Positions 10,501-25,500 of a stretch of DNA of 64,000 nt are shown here, in pieces (the first letter of the stretch is position 1; each line of letters starts with the position of its first letter). The stretch is taken from positions 8,448,024 to 8,512,023 of the forward strand of contig NC_036457.1 in the NCBI RefSeq assembly GCF_002775205.1, read 5' to 3'. The stretch comes from Xiphophorus maculatus (taxonomy: Eukaryota > Chordata > Actinopteri > Cyprinodontiformes > Poeciliidae). Below the pieces are notes generated by a model, which made no database searches, was not told the origin of the DNA, and saw only the letters and a program-made list of their open reading frames with translations. Made by a program: the position numbers and the translations under genes.

Positions 10501-13500
10501 AACAGTAGAGGTCATTCCTCCTGCCATCGCAATAAAGGCTGTGTTCATCAAGTTGGCCGAGTAGGGTGCAGTATCAACCTTAACTTTGGTTTTTGCTTGT
10601 GCTTGGGCTAGTGCTTGAGCTGAAAGACCATACAGAGTCACAGATGCCTGATGGTCAACACCTAGAGAAGTGTGTTTGAATGTTAAAGTTTCTGCAAGTA
10701 AAACACGGTTCATCTTTGGGATTGCGATGCGAGCATTGCTGTCAAGCTTATAATTAAGAATTTCCAAAGTGGGAGATGTGCCCTGAGAACTAAAGGATCC
10801 AGTGAATGAAGGTGACATGCTCACAGTGGAGTTCTGGAACTCGGCAGATGTCTTTATAGTGTACATGGGAGATTGGAATTTAATCTCACCGTAAAGTTTA
10901 CCAAAGCATGGAAGCATAATCTCCTTTGGAATTGTTGGCAGCTTTATTTCTGGAATTTCCAGAGCTTTGGCAAACTTTTCTGTATCTACTTGCGGAATGC
11001 TGGGAAATGTGACTTCTAAAAGAGGGATTTCTGGCAAGGTGATCTCAGGAAGCGTTGGGAGGTAATTCAAAGTCAGATCTCCAAAGAAAGCATCTGGATC
11101 TGGCATTTTGATTTCAATGTTTACAATGAAATCAATGAATTCAATGATCATCTGATTGATGTCATCAAATGAAACAGTGAAAGCTTTCACAGTGTACATG
11201 TCCAAGATGGTAAACTCAGGCATGTTAATTTCTGCTGGAATCTCAAACTTAGAATTGAGCTTTAGCTTTGTGGAAGGCACAACAAGATCTGTGAGAGGGA
11301 AGGTGAAGGATGGCACATTGATTTCAGCTTGTCTCACTTCATTCAAAAGACTTTCAATGATCTGCGAAATCTCATGAACAATTTTCTCATCAGGCAACAC
11401 CTCTTTTATTTTACTAGTAACATGACTGATGTTGTTTAAAATAATATCTATTCCGATTCTGAATAAGAAATTGACCCCATTCAAAAACTCGTTAAGTTTT
11501 ACTCTGATGTCAGGATTTCTGATTTCCTCTTTTACGAGTTCAACAAATGTCTGGATGACATGTTCATAGATGTCTGTTGCAGAATTAACTATTTTTGCAA
11601 CTTTTATTTCTCTCAGATGCTCTATAAAGTCTCGAATAGATGATAGTACTACATTGGCAAATTCTCGTGCCGCCTCAAGTTTCTCCGAAATTTTGAGAGT
11701 CCTGATTATCTCATTTGAGTAATTTCTATACTCTTCAATAATTAGATTCGTGTTGTCCACAATGTCATTGTAGTTAATGGACTTTAACTTTTGGAGCATG
11801 GTTTCAATATACATATTGAACTGTTCAATTATAACGTTAACCTCAGTTGTTTTTAAGTAGTCAGTAGTGGCTTGAAAGATTTCTATAAATCTGCTGGAGA
11901 TGTCTGAATCCTTCACAATTTTTACAGCAGCCTGGATGGTTTCCTGAATTCTCAGTTGTTTAATAAGGTCTTCTGCTTTTTCCAAGACAACCTGAGCCTT
12001 TTGATCAACTTGAAGATATACAACTAACTCTTTCATCTTAGTAAAAATTACATTAATTTTGCCAACAAGGTCAAAGTCATGAATCTTACGCTTAATGTCT
12101 GTCATTGTATTATCCAATATGTTTACTGGAATATGAGAAACAAAGAAATCAAGTATCTCTTTCATGTCCCTAGATGATATCAGTAGGTGTGAGAAGTCAA
12201 ACTCGTCAATTCTATCTTTAACTTTAGTCACGATGGACTGTACTATAGCTTTGATCTGAAATCGGGCTTCGATATCAGACAGGAATTCAATACTGCTGCC
12301 TTTAAGTTTTTCTAGTTCAATTTGTTGGATCAGTTCACTTATAGTTTCAATCACATTAACAACTTTAGCTTTGAGCTCATTCAAGTCTTCCAGAACATTT
12401 TCTATCTTCTGACTAAAATTTTGATAGAGGAAGTCAGAGAAGGTTTGGATGTAAGATGAGAGATTGATGAAAAATGTCTCAATGGCTTTCCTGAGACTTT
12501 CCCAAGCTGCATCCACATTCTCTCTGGTGATAACAAAATTTTGGCTAAAATCATTGAAAAACTGTTTCAGTTGATTCGCTTTGTCTTCTAAGTTAATTTG
12601 AGCAATAAGTTCACTTATTTCCTGGGGAAGAGTCTCAAGTCTTGCCCTCACCTCACTTTTGTTGAGGAAATTTTGCAGAGATTCTGCTACAACCACAATT
12701 AATTCCTTGATGCTCTCTATGAAGACAGACAGACTTTCAATCAGGGGGATTTGAATAATATGACTTTGTGTGCTCTTGTCATATTTGAGGAAGCCAGAGA
12801 TGGCGAAATCTTGGTTCTCTGTGGAGGCTGTGTTAATGATGTTTGTAAGGATTGTGCCTCGAACCTCAATTCCAACCCTCTCGTGAGTATTATAAATCTC
12901 TACGCCTTGACTAAATTCATGCTGATTCATTTTAGATTTAACTTTAAAAGTTGCTTTTTGCTCCTGGGGTGTTAGAACAGTATCTATGTTGTTATCATAT
13001 GTGGTGTCAAAGGAAAGGCGGTTATCTAGCTTCTGGGTCACTGATGCTCTACACTCATGGGAGCTGACTAAAGCAAGGGGTTGTGCTCTCAGATAGGACT
13101 TGCTATAAAGTTGGGCACTGTGCTGTCCATAGAAGGTAATATCTCCATCTCCATTGAACATGGCATCAAGGTTGAAATCAAAAGGAACAAAATTGCAGCG
13201 CATGGTGTGGTCAAAGCGAAAAAACTGTGAGTTAAAGCGGGCATCGTTACTAAACTTTGCCGCAAGGCCAACAATTTCAAGCTCAGTGTTATGGCTCATG
13301 TGAGTGCCAAATACCTTTCCAGTGGTGCTGTATTTTGCATTTGCACTTAGATCTGCATAATTAATCTGGTATGTGTGCTTTATTTCGTCTACTCCATATA
13401 GGGCTGTCAGTTTTCCAGTCAAGTCAATCTTGTAAAATTCTGCCAGTAACTTTGCATCATTATCAAAACTGGCATCCAAAAGTTTCAGGTGGTTGTTAAT

Positions 13501-16500
13501 TTTTGCAGAGGCAGTATGAGGTTTCAGGCCAAAGATGATATCGTGATTATAAGAGGCATATTCACTTGCACCAGCTTCCACCTTTGAGATGAAGTCCAGA
13601 CTAGAAAGAGTGATTGTCAGAATGTTAGAATTATCCACTTTGATATCATGAATTGCAGCCTTGTTGGTAATGAATAGAATTGCTCTTGAAGCATCTATTC
13701 CAGCATTGAAGGTGTTTTCTAAAGAGAGTGGGCTTTGGAGAGTTGTTGTTCCACTTGTGCTTAAACCATCTTTGTTCATTTTCAATCTGGCCTCATGTGT
13801 AACTTCATTCTCAAAAAGCTTTATGTTGGCATTGCAGCTTACTGTCAGACCATTGTCATCGAAGGTGGACATAAGTATGGAGTAAACACGATTATCAGAG
13901 TAGTCTCCATTCGTCTCTATTCTTATAGTGGCTCTACCAGCACCAGCAGAGGCTTCAGCCTGGTTGTTAATCTTGAGACCAAGAGCATAAGCTCTTGCAT
14001 CACATTTCATTGTCAGCTGACTCTCTTTGAAAGAAATTTCTGCGACATGTGTGAAGATGTCCTCCAAGGCTTTGGTGTTTGATATAACCAAAAATTCACC
14101 ATTGCTAAGGGTCCCTAAAATTTGGTTCTCGGCTTTAAAAATGGTTGAATCAAGTTGGATTTTAGAATCAATCTTTGCCTCTGACCTGAATGGGAACACA
14201 GAAATTGCCTGGACTGAAGTGGTTGTGCCATAAAGTGGTCCAGCCTTGAACGATCCCTCAAAGTTGTTGTCGACATTAATTCCTTGAGTGTTGATTTCAG
14301 TCATTCTAGTGTGCTGTAGTTTTGCATTAATACCAAACTGACTTGTGGCTTCGACTTTGGTGCGTGATTTCAAAGTGAATTTGTCTGAGATAACTCCATC
14401 TTCTTCAGTACTGAAACTAGCTTCGAATAATTTATGCGTAAAAGAGCTTCTCAAATGAGCCTTGATGGATTCGGTTATGGACACCATCCCAGTACCTAAA
14501 CATAAAAGAAAAGAGAAAAACATATGTGAAGAATAGCAAGATGAGCTACTAATTATGATGCCCTAGTAATTATGTACGACCAAGCAAATTAAATTTCTAA
14601 AAATTTCACCATGAAATGTATAGCATAGTGCCTCTGCTTTCCCAAAAAGATGTCAGCAACTGGTCAGGCTAAATAGCTGGATCAAAACCAGCTCATAACC
14701 TTAAGTGTGCTTATATAAAAGACCTTACCTTTTACTTCTACAGATTTCTCAAGGCGAAACAATTCAAAAACTTTAAAAATAGTTTTCTGGGAAACCTCCA
14801 TTAGTTATTCTAAAAGAAGGCTGTTTTGTTATTGACAGCTTAAATACTGACATATTGGTGACACCTAGGGGAAAAAATTATCTTATGCAAACTGGCCAAA
14901 TGATTTCAGAACTGTAGTAATAGTTGTAGTAAAAAAATAACTAGAATATTTTGACAAAAGAGACCAAAGTATCTTCACTGAATGAAAGATGATGGAAATG
15001 ATTTAACAAGTTTAACAATCATAAAATACCTTCAACTGCTACAGAGAGGATGTCAATTGGGGAAGTTCCTTTTGCATCAAACCTTGCAGAATAACTAGGT
15101 GGTTCTACAACATCTTTTCCAGCTGCAAGTGTTGCCTCCACATCATAGAGATTGCTGTTTATCAAAGTTGAAAGTTTAACTTGTCTAAAGAGAGGTACAG
15201 ACACAGTGAAACTCTCTGGAACAGCAATGTCGGGCATCAGGATTTTTCTGGCGGGAATGTCCAATCCAAACTGGGGTATTGACAGCGTAGGAATAGTTAG
15301 AGCTGGTGGGAAATTTAGGTCTGCTGGTGTCTTTCCTCCTAGAGGCAGCGGGATGACAAATGTGAAGCGATCATCGTTGAAGTAGAAGATGGCCTTTGCA
15401 TCACTGTTAAAAAAAGCAAGTCCCATATATAAATGTTTTTGATTATGTAAACATGTACTATTAAAATTAGCTTTGATTTACTAATCTTACGTATTCAGGA
15501 AGAGTTTCTCTGGCAAGGAAATATCTGGTATGTTGGGCAATCTGAAGTTTTGCATGTAAGGGAGCATTTCAGCACCATACTTTTCCATGTAGCTGTTTGC
15601 CGCCTAAAGAAATCACAGGCATGTTTTTATTGTTATTGTTGTTTTTGGTTTGTTCACATCTCTCACAAATAAATTCTGATGAAGGACATATACCTCCACA
15701 AACTTTCTGAAGATATGACGAACTTTCATGTCGCTCTGTGCCACTTGCATGTCAAGAATCTTATTGCCATACTGCTGAATGATGTCACCATTAGGCAAGG
15801 AGGTGGTTTTTGTGTCCACATCAGACTTGAACTCCAGCTCAATCTTGCTGCCATCTGAAAACATAATTCAATACCTGCATTATATACTTAAAAAGATCTG
15901 TCATTTATTAATGAACCAGTTTTAAAAAGAGTTTGGAAAAGGGAGGTAAGTTCAAAGAGATGTTGGTGACTAGTTCAATTAGTCAATTGTTTGGTGCACT
16001 CTGCCACAAACTAGTTGCTGTCAATGTATTTCCAATTAGACAACTACAAAAGTAGAATTAGTTGCAGTCAAACTTTCTTACACATAAGAAAAAAAGATGA
16101 CAGTAAAATGGGATTACCGTATTTCATTTTAATTTTCTGCTCAGAGGAGGCATCCATGACCTTAATTTCATTCTCAAGCTCCAGTTCCAGTAGATCATCA
16201 CGTTTTAAACTAGCAGTGACAGTGGATTCAGCGCTGATAGAGGGCACCAGGAGCTGGACTTGCAGCATGCCTTCTTTTTTTTCCTTCAAACTGAAAAATG
16301 TATCAGCCAGTCAATCTAGGGCCCCATTAATATTTTATGCATTCATATTGCATTTCTTACTTAGCACGTGCAATCAGGGAAAGCTGAGGGATATTCTTGT
16401 TGATGAAATCAAGAAAGATGGAATGAGTTCCTTTGACTTGTGTATTCCCATCAATGACACCGAGCCTGAGTCCGACCTCCACATCAAAGTCAGGGATCTG

Positions 16501-19500
16501 AACGTCTGCTGTGATGACATTCTTTTCTCTGTTGTATTTCATCTCCAGTTGGACTTCAGTTGGTGCTGCTCCTATTGTTGATCATGCAATGGTGACTTAA
16601 TCCTTCTTGATTTATCCAATTAAAGCAACATTTATTCAGATCCCTACCTTCAGCTCTCAAGATAAACTTCAAAACATCAACCTTCTGCCGGCCCTCGTCT
16701 CCCTCCTTGAGGAGCTTGTATGCAACAGTTGCTGTGTACTCCGTAACTTCTCCTGTGGAATGGAGCTCCACAACAAATCTGTGTTGTTCAGTTGACAGAA
16801 CCTGTTAGCTATCACATGCTATTTTTGACATTACTGGTAGTAAGGAATTTCAAACTTACTTGCTGTCACCGGTCAGGGGGAAGTAGGGTGCAGTCTCATG
16901 AGAGAATGCATCAGTGTACTGCAGAGCAGAGCAGTATTTCATGCCAATGAAGGCAGGTGTGCACTTATTTAATTCAACTTTGTCTTTCACCACTGGAGGT
17001 AACATTTTCACATCTGATCCGATTATTGCCACAAAGGAGTTTCTAAATTGCAAAAGTAGCAAGAATTTAAGTATGCCTGACAGCTATACTTAAAGATAAA
17101 AACTGTTTGAGCATTTTATTTTTGTATAGCTTACGTTATTTGGATTAGCTTGGCAGGGTTTGTTGGAGCTGGAATTGTCAGCTTAACGTGGTCACGTCCC
17201 ATTGAGACCTTGGCTCTGATCCCACTCTCGTGGAAGATGTTAGTGTGCATCTCTAGTCCAGAATTGACATATTCAGGGATGTAGGATCCAACTTGAGTGA
17301 CAAACTCAATGCCACCAAATGGCATGAATGTCGCTGTGCTCTGTAGGTAAACACAGTAGAAAGATTGAGGCAACAAGACTTGAGTTGATGCTGTGAAAAA
17401 GTTATAAGCATCCTGTTACCACAGCCACAGATAATCACCATGTCGCGAGCAATCTGAAGTCCGCCTTTGAAGCCTGGGGTGAAAGTACCAGACAGTGCGA
17501 TCCTTAGAGGTACTCCAGTAACAGTTGGAAGGAAGAATTCATTGTCCATGAAGATGTAGTGGGCAGAGATTGTGTTGTCAGGGCTAGTCATCAGGGATCT
17601 TAGTATCTGTGCCAAAAAAGTCCACAAAGGACATTTAGCAAATAAATTATGGATGTTTAACAAAAACTAACTTTCAACAAGAACTGATAGGTTCTGCTTT
17701 TTTGAACTCACTTCATGTGGAAACATCTTGAGCATCTTGTCAATCAGCATGCCAGCAGAGTAGGTCATCTCCTCGATGTCATTAGTCCTGAGATATCCCA
17801 GCTCATTTCCCAACAGTTTCAGATAAACCATTGCTTCCGGAGACTGTGCAGTCTCCAGTTCATTGACCAGCTTCTCAAGGTTTTGTCTGACCTCGCTCAC
17901 CAGGTTGTTGGAGGTCTACATGAAAACATGCAAAATTTCTTAAAACTGCCAGCTCTACAACCACATCCCCTCCCCAGAAAACATGAGATGAATATATGTG
18001 AGTATAGAATGTTGCTTGAAGTACCTCCCTCTTCATCCTATTTCTCTTCAATGCAGGTATGGCATTCTCCAGGATCTCATTGACTGGTTGTGGCATGTTG
18101 TCAGAGACAAAGTATATTGTCTTTAGGGCAGTATCTGGGAAAAAACCATTCTCTCCAAACAGGGCCTCAATTGTTGGTTCAAATCCTTCACCTGTCATAC
18201 CAATCTGCAAAGATTGAGATTTTTTTTATTCCAAAGAAACTATTTTAGCTTTGCAAAATTCCTTAGGGCACAAAAGATGTCAAATAGTTTAAAGTATTTA
18301 CCTCCATCATGTCAATCTCAAAGCCGAAAGCCCTCAGAGTCATTTCAAGCATAACCTCCTTGGGCAAGTAGCTGACACCCTCAAAAATCATGTTGCCCTG
18401 CACTGATCCAATCTTATAGTTGCGTGAAAACTTAATTGGGTCCATTGTGGGTCCGATTTCATTGCCTTGCAGGGCTTCCTGAATTTTCTGCCTGAGACTA
18501 TAGAAAGAAAACACACTCTAGTAATAAAATAACAATAAATGTGGCGGCAATTTATTCTGTGGCATTGCTCAATCTTACTCTTCGGTTTCTGGCTCAGTTG
18601 AGGACAGAATGTTGGTTATGTGGGAGATTACAAAGCTCCTGAATTGTTGGTTAGCCTCACTGGACAAAGCGTCGATCAGCTGTGTGAGCTCACTTGGCTG
18701 CGGGTCCTTCATAATTATAAGATATGCAGCAATGCGTTCTTGGACAGGGTTGCTGTTGTCCAAAAGCACCTGCATAAACACGTCTCTTGTCTGCAATCGA
18801 CAGACATCAATGAAAAAATAAGATTAGTAAAGAAATACTGACAAACAAAATGAAAATACTGGCTAAAGTTGTTTTGTTTACCTGATCTGGGATTGGAATC
18901 TGCCTGTATACTTGAATAGCAGCCTGCTGCACCATTTGGGAGGCTGCAGGCTCCTTCACACACTGGATCACAGCAGTCCGTAGTGCAGGACTAACAGGAA
19001 TCACAGCTGGAGCCATATTTCCAATCACCTGAAAACAAATTCAAGCCAATTTTCAATTGGGATTACCTCACCTTGGAGATTCTTAAAAACACATTCAGAT
19101 GAAGAAGCATTGAAGTTTGACAGCTCAGACTTTTATGCCCAGAATTTACGCGATGCAGATTTAAACGTAGGAACTTAGCACCTCAACATTTTTCTCAATA
19201 AATATATTTTGAATGACTCTTACTGATGGAAATTCATACTGAATATCAGTAACAACAGATATAATCCACACATAAAAAATCTGAACCAATACCAATATAA
19301 ATGTATGTGCAAGTACAATGACACATGGAGGAAGTATTGAGTGCATGGAGAGAAGATGCAAAAAGCCAAAAGCACCTAATATCTGTCAGCGCTTGGAAAG
19401 CAATTCTACTACCAGTCAGTGCCAATTAATGGTTTTGTCCAAATAATATAACTGATGGTTTATGAAAAGTTTTCTAATAACCAAGGTATTGCATAAGATG

Positions 19501-22500
19501 CATCTTTGTAGCATTATTATTGCAAATACGATGGTTTGTGTAGACTTTGATGCAAATGAATTGATTTTTGTATAAAAATATTAGTTATTTTGACAACCCA
19601 AATACCAAAAGGAGAATTTTGGAGGGAGGAACATCACATTGTGGGATGTTTGTTACTTTCCTGGAAAAATCCTACAGTTAAAGGAGCAACAATGGGAAAC
19701 CTTTTGCTGAACATTCCTAATATAAATGTAAAGACAAAACCGAGGTGTATTTTTCAACAAGATAAAGTTCCCAAACATGTAACACCAAAACTTCTCAGAG
19801 GCAACAAGATGATGTAAGTCAACCAGTGTGCAACTGAAAACATATCGAAAGAACTGTAGATCTGACGAGTTTTCTCATTACAGAAACATCTTGAAGTTGT
19901 CACAAAAACAATTTTCTACTATTGAACACATTATGTTAATATGTTTGATCCTTATTTCCTATGTCTTCCATTTTGTACAAACATTACTGAACTGTGAATG
20001 GGTTAATTAAGTTTCTATATGTGGGTAACATATATCATTACTAAATCCAATATAAATTTCACATCACTAGACTCATTAGAAATATATTTACCAATAAAAT
20101 GTGGATGTTTTCAATACTTATATCCCCTGCTACATGTTACTTTCATTACATATTTGGTACATTCTGGATTTTTGTTTGTATTTTGAGGTAGCAGTTGCGA
20201 TACTTGCCCTGAGTGTCAGGAATGTGTGGTCCTTCGCCCCAGTACAGTCGCCCAACTGGGAAGCCATGAACTCAGCAACAGAGTGGATCTCTGGAATAGT
20301 TTTTTTCTCAACTTTGTGAAATCTGTAGAAAAGACACAATGATAAATGCAAAAGAGTAAAATGATGCACTTGGTAGAATAGTAGTATTTCTGATTAATTT
20401 TACACAAAACAAAGAAATGGTCACCTACCGTTTGACAACATTGCTCAGGGCATACATGATGGGCTTACTAGGTTTGTATTTGGCCATTTTGAGCATATCA
20501 TTGATCAGGAGCGCAGAGGGATTGGACATGAGTCCCAACGCGAAAACAGCAGCATCAACCTCAATGTCTGAGGTGTCGAACGACCTGAGGATATGCATGA
20601 TTGCACTGCTGCACTCGGGGGTTCCACACTGGGCCAGAACCTGGTAGGTCAGGAAGCGGGACAAGGGGACGACCTCGGGAAGGGCAGCTTTCAGGGTTTC
20701 AATTTTCATTCCACGGACTGTGGAGATGAGGGTGTGGAAGAGGTGTGCCCTCCTCTCTCCTTCGGTCTCAGGCAAATTGACCAGTTGTCTCATGAGATTC
20801 ACGGCCGTGTCTTTATCTTGGATGCTGCTCTTGTCCTCGACAATCTCCATGGTGAGATCCTTGACGTTGTTGTCTTAATATAAAACAATCAGACATCTGA
20901 ATAAATTGTTATAATCCCACAAACCACAATGTAGTTTCCAAAAAGATCATTTGAAATGTTTAATAACATCCTCAAACTTTCCACGGTGGTATTATTCAAA
21001 ATAATACTACATACAATACAAGAAAGATATTTTCTTTGTGCATATCTCCACTCCTTTTTTTTTTTTTTTTACTTTTACTTAGCAATCATTCCACTCACAT
21101 TGTTCTATTTTCAGTCTCTTTCTTGTTGTATAAATCTGATGTTTAATAGATGTTATTCAGGCTTCTTTGTTGACATGCTGAATGAATCCTCAAAGCACTT
21201 TAGGAGTAATTTTAGTGGGCCAGCCACCACTGGGAAAGTCACTGTTACAATATTGTTTCCATTTGTGGATAATGAAACTCGCTGCAGTTCTCTGGAGTCC
21301 CAAAGGATCTGGAACTTTTTCCAGACTGATTGATGTTAATGACTTGTTTCCGTTATATCAAAATATGAGGTTTTGTCTTCTGAGACTTTTTGACCTTCAT
21401 GTTGTCAGACTGACTTTCTTGATTCTACAAGTCCAGTAGTAGTGAAAACCACAAAGACTGAACTCAGCCGTTCAAAGAATGTGTTTAATCATACTTGATT
21501 TATCACGTAAAAGCTCCATTTTGTATTTACTCATGGTAACTTCTTTTTTAAGCAAAACTGCAAGGAGGCAAATACATTTTCACATCACTGTATACAGGTT
21601 AAGCAACCTTTTCTGCCAACTACATGACTTTCCGAAAAAGAACCACGTCTAACTTCAGTTGAACAACAGATTTTTTTTAAGTCACATTTTGGTTGGACGA
21701 AGTGCTGGTTCAAAAACATATCCCTAAAACATCTTTAAAATGTCAAATAGTCACGTCATGTTACTATTTCATAGATTCAAATGGTCAGTTCATTCTAGCG
21801 TACCCTACCCTTCAACAGACCAAGTGTTTATCCTTTGTCTATTTAATTATGCTGGTAGTTTATGCATATAAGTAATCACAAATATGCTAACATAACTTCA
21901 ACTCTGTTCTTACCGTTTACCTATATGATTTCTATTTACTATTTATACATGATAATAATTAAATAACCATAGTCACTAAATTGCAACATTCTGTCTTATT
22001 GCCTGACTGAATTTTTTTAATGATTTCTGGAAAGTGACCTTTAAGAGAGGACTTACCACGTTCAAATACTCTGTCATTGTGAGAAGAAACCTGGACCAGA
22101 GTCAACTCCTGCTTTCCAACATTGGTAAATCCATATTTTCCCCTGTAAAAAAACAAACATATAAACATAAGTGAACAGAAATTTAAGCATGAATCTTTGT
22201 TCATTAAATGATAACACTCTTGAAGGATTTGATTTACTTGTGGGAGAAAGGTATGACGAGGTGTTCTTCAGTGCAGGAACCGGAGGTCATGTGTTTTTTC
22301 TCATTATCAAATTTGTAGTTACATGTTTGGGAACTTCTGACCAGCTGAGCCAATGGATAGTGCTACAAATTAGGACAGGGTGAAATTAGTAACGTAGACC
22401 ATTTAAAAAAAACACAGGTGAAATGTTTGTGTCGTCACATAACATCAAAGTTTTATAAATTGCATTGCTAAATCTCATATTTAAGCACAGATTCAACAAA

Positions 22501-25500
22501 GAAAAATGAATTCGATTAAATCTGTCAAGAATAAAAAAAATTTTTTCACAGATTATTTGTGCAAAAGCATTTCCTGTGATCTCCTTGCAGCATGACTTTA
22601 GGGAGTCTTACCATGCCAGTAATAAGTGCCAGAGGGCTGCTGTGATCTCTTATGGGCTCAAACTTGTCACATGTGGAGAGATCCCTGTGCAGGCTGATGT
22701 CAGTGTCAATGTCCTCTCTGGCATTGCTCTTGTAGGAAGTCATGCACTTGCCATGGATGGTGGGCTAACATAAAGATGGAGAATTAGAGAAGATAAATGC
22801 ATGATGGAAATTGGAAATATACATTTAAAGAGCCCCCATGCTTAATGGCAGCTTTGGTAAAGCCTTGTAAGAAGCCTTTAAAATAAGTAAAAACTTTATA
22901 AATAGTTATATTAACAAGATCACAGTTACAGCAACATCCTGTTCTGTAAAGTTATGAATCTGAAGGAAATAATAAAAAATCTCTAAAAGGAAGTTGCTGC
23001 AGGAGAGCCAGCAATGTTGGCACAGAGGATTTCCTGAAAAAAAATTGCATTTTAATTTATTTTTTGTGTGCTTTATTTTTTATTTTAAGGCTTTTTGCAC
23101 ATCTTTATTTTAAGGCTTTTTGCACATCTTTTCCAGGGGTGCCATTAAGTTTAGCCGTTAAGCATTTTTCTTAATAAATCCCTCTACCATGTTGCTGTTC
23201 TTTTCTTCCTCCAGCAGAGGCACAGCCAGGGCAGAGACGATGCCTCTCTTGAAGTTCAGAATAGTTGTTGTTTCGCCATCCGCAGGGAAGAGCTTCACGT
23301 CATACTCACCCTCAACAACAAACTTCAGAGGATGCCTTTAAGAAAATGTGTAATATTTTTTATTTATAAATCAATTCTTCTTCAGAAGTTTTTTATTTCT
23401 TCCTTTTAACACCCATCCTTCAGGTGGATTATCTTACCGTTCCATTTCGGCGGCAAAGCCGTTAGAGCTTGCGGCTGGAAGGAACACGGGGTTGCCATTT
23501 GCATCCGTGTCCACCACCTCGCTCAGACTGCAGCCTGTGGTGTGCAAGATGAAACTGCACATCTGTGGAACTTCAATCTCAACCTGTGTAACAAATCAAA
23601 GGCTTTTTATTCTGTCTTATGAACAGAAAAAAAAAGTAAATTTGATGATTATAAAACAAAGCTACCTTGCAGGAGGCCTTGGGACCATTCTTGAGCTTAG
23701 AGGCCCCACTGACAGCATTCAAAGATTCAGCTTCATATTGGTATTCATATTTGTGCAGGGGCTTGTACCTTTGGGCCACTAGAGGAGATGAAAAAAAGAT
23801 TTGAAGCATCTTGATTCTGTATCATGAATGTTTGATCATTCTAAAGGAACAAAATGCTAAAAGCAACTTACGCAGACAAGATGAAAATATTTCGTCTTGG
23901 GCAACTGTTAATAGAAAATCAGATTATTTAGCGTTGTTTTTGGTAATATTTCTCTAAGGGTAACAAAATAATGATGTATACTTGACTTGTACTAGTGCAG
24001 TTATAAATTATTATGCTTAAGTGTTTCTTAATTCAGTGGTTGTTTGTGTTCAAAAAGTCAGCAAATGCAGAAAGACGTCATCACAGTTCCCCTGGTCCAA
24101 AGTGACACCTTCAGTTGTTGAACAGTTTAAACCTCAAATTGATTTGGTATTTTTGTGAAAATATCATCAAATATCAAGTTATTTTCATCCTAGGCATGGA
24201 TACACATTTTTCAGGAAGTTTTATATCACACCTGACAAGAACAAGAATAGGACTTTTTTTTTCCTTTTCTTTGGTTGCTTTTTCGAATAGGAAGCATGAA
24301 AAATCTTTTTTACCAGAGATTATGGAGAGGATATGTACAATTCATTTACATTTTATTAGGTTTATTAAAAACATGACCATGGAATTTGACAGTTACCAAA
24401 AAAATATCGAAAGGAGCATCAAATCTGATAGGAATCAATATGTATTTATTGTTAAAGTCTAAATCGCTAATGAAACATAGTAAGCAATATGAGAAACATT
24501 TTAAACTGCAAGCTAAAGTGTTATCTCTATTTAGAGTGAGAATAGAACAACTCAGGTTCCCATTTCTCAAAAAGAAATATTATTTTTATGACATAATGTT
24601 TTTTGTCAGTTTTAAGGTCTGAGGGTCATTGTGAGGGAAGTATGAAAAAGAAGAAAGTCAAGGTTTCACATATGGCAGCTTTTCCAGGCAATTAGTGAAT
24701 TAGTTAATTTAGCCATCCATAAGGGTTCTTCCTCAGACCAACACAAAACGAAAAACATTAATATGAGAGACTAGGTCAATGTTTGGCAAAAGTTGCTGTA
24801 TTTTGCCTGAAATGAAGGTTTATTAAGATTAAATAACAAAACTGAGTTGGTCAGCAAGTGAGTAGAGGAGCAGAGACTTTTTGGAGATGAAAAGTCTAAG
24901 TTCAAGGATTAGTTTGTGCAACACAAGCGGCAAAGCTAAAAATGTTCAACTTCCTAAAAAATGAAAACAGTGAACAAAAGATTAACTCAATAAAAATTGT
25001 AGTATTTGAAAAATGTTTAAAAAAATGGTCTAAAAATGGTAAAAATAAATCATTTGTTGTTATTTTTATTTATTTTAGATTAAAACAACTATCACTTTAG
25101 ATTAAAATAATATTACAGAAAATGTACTATTAGTAAAAGTACATTGTTAATAAGAGATGGCTACAAGTAAAGAACGAAAAATATTTTCAAAAATCATTCT
25201 GGAGTCATATTTACTATGAAATGCAATCACACTGATTGTTTTTGATCAGTTGCCTATTCTAGAAAATAAATAGGCAGCATGCCTTTAAAATTATTTACAT
25301 TTTGAAAGCATTATATATTTAAATTCTATATTTAAATTACACTTTGTCACTTAAGACTTAGAAATCAAAGATTTGACTTCGAACTTGACTTTAGACTTGA
25401 CTAAAAGACTTGTGATCTGCAAAATAATGTTTTGAACATAAGTTTACAGTAACACTGGGCTACATTTAAAAACTCATTAAATTCTTGAAATTCATGTTAA

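Noticed and set aside
16802..16806. CTAACAG at this point as the acceptor of the apob exon at 16648
   Set aside because: It would shift the frame; the acceptor ending at 16779 gives the homologous residues (DSK/FVVEL) in phase.
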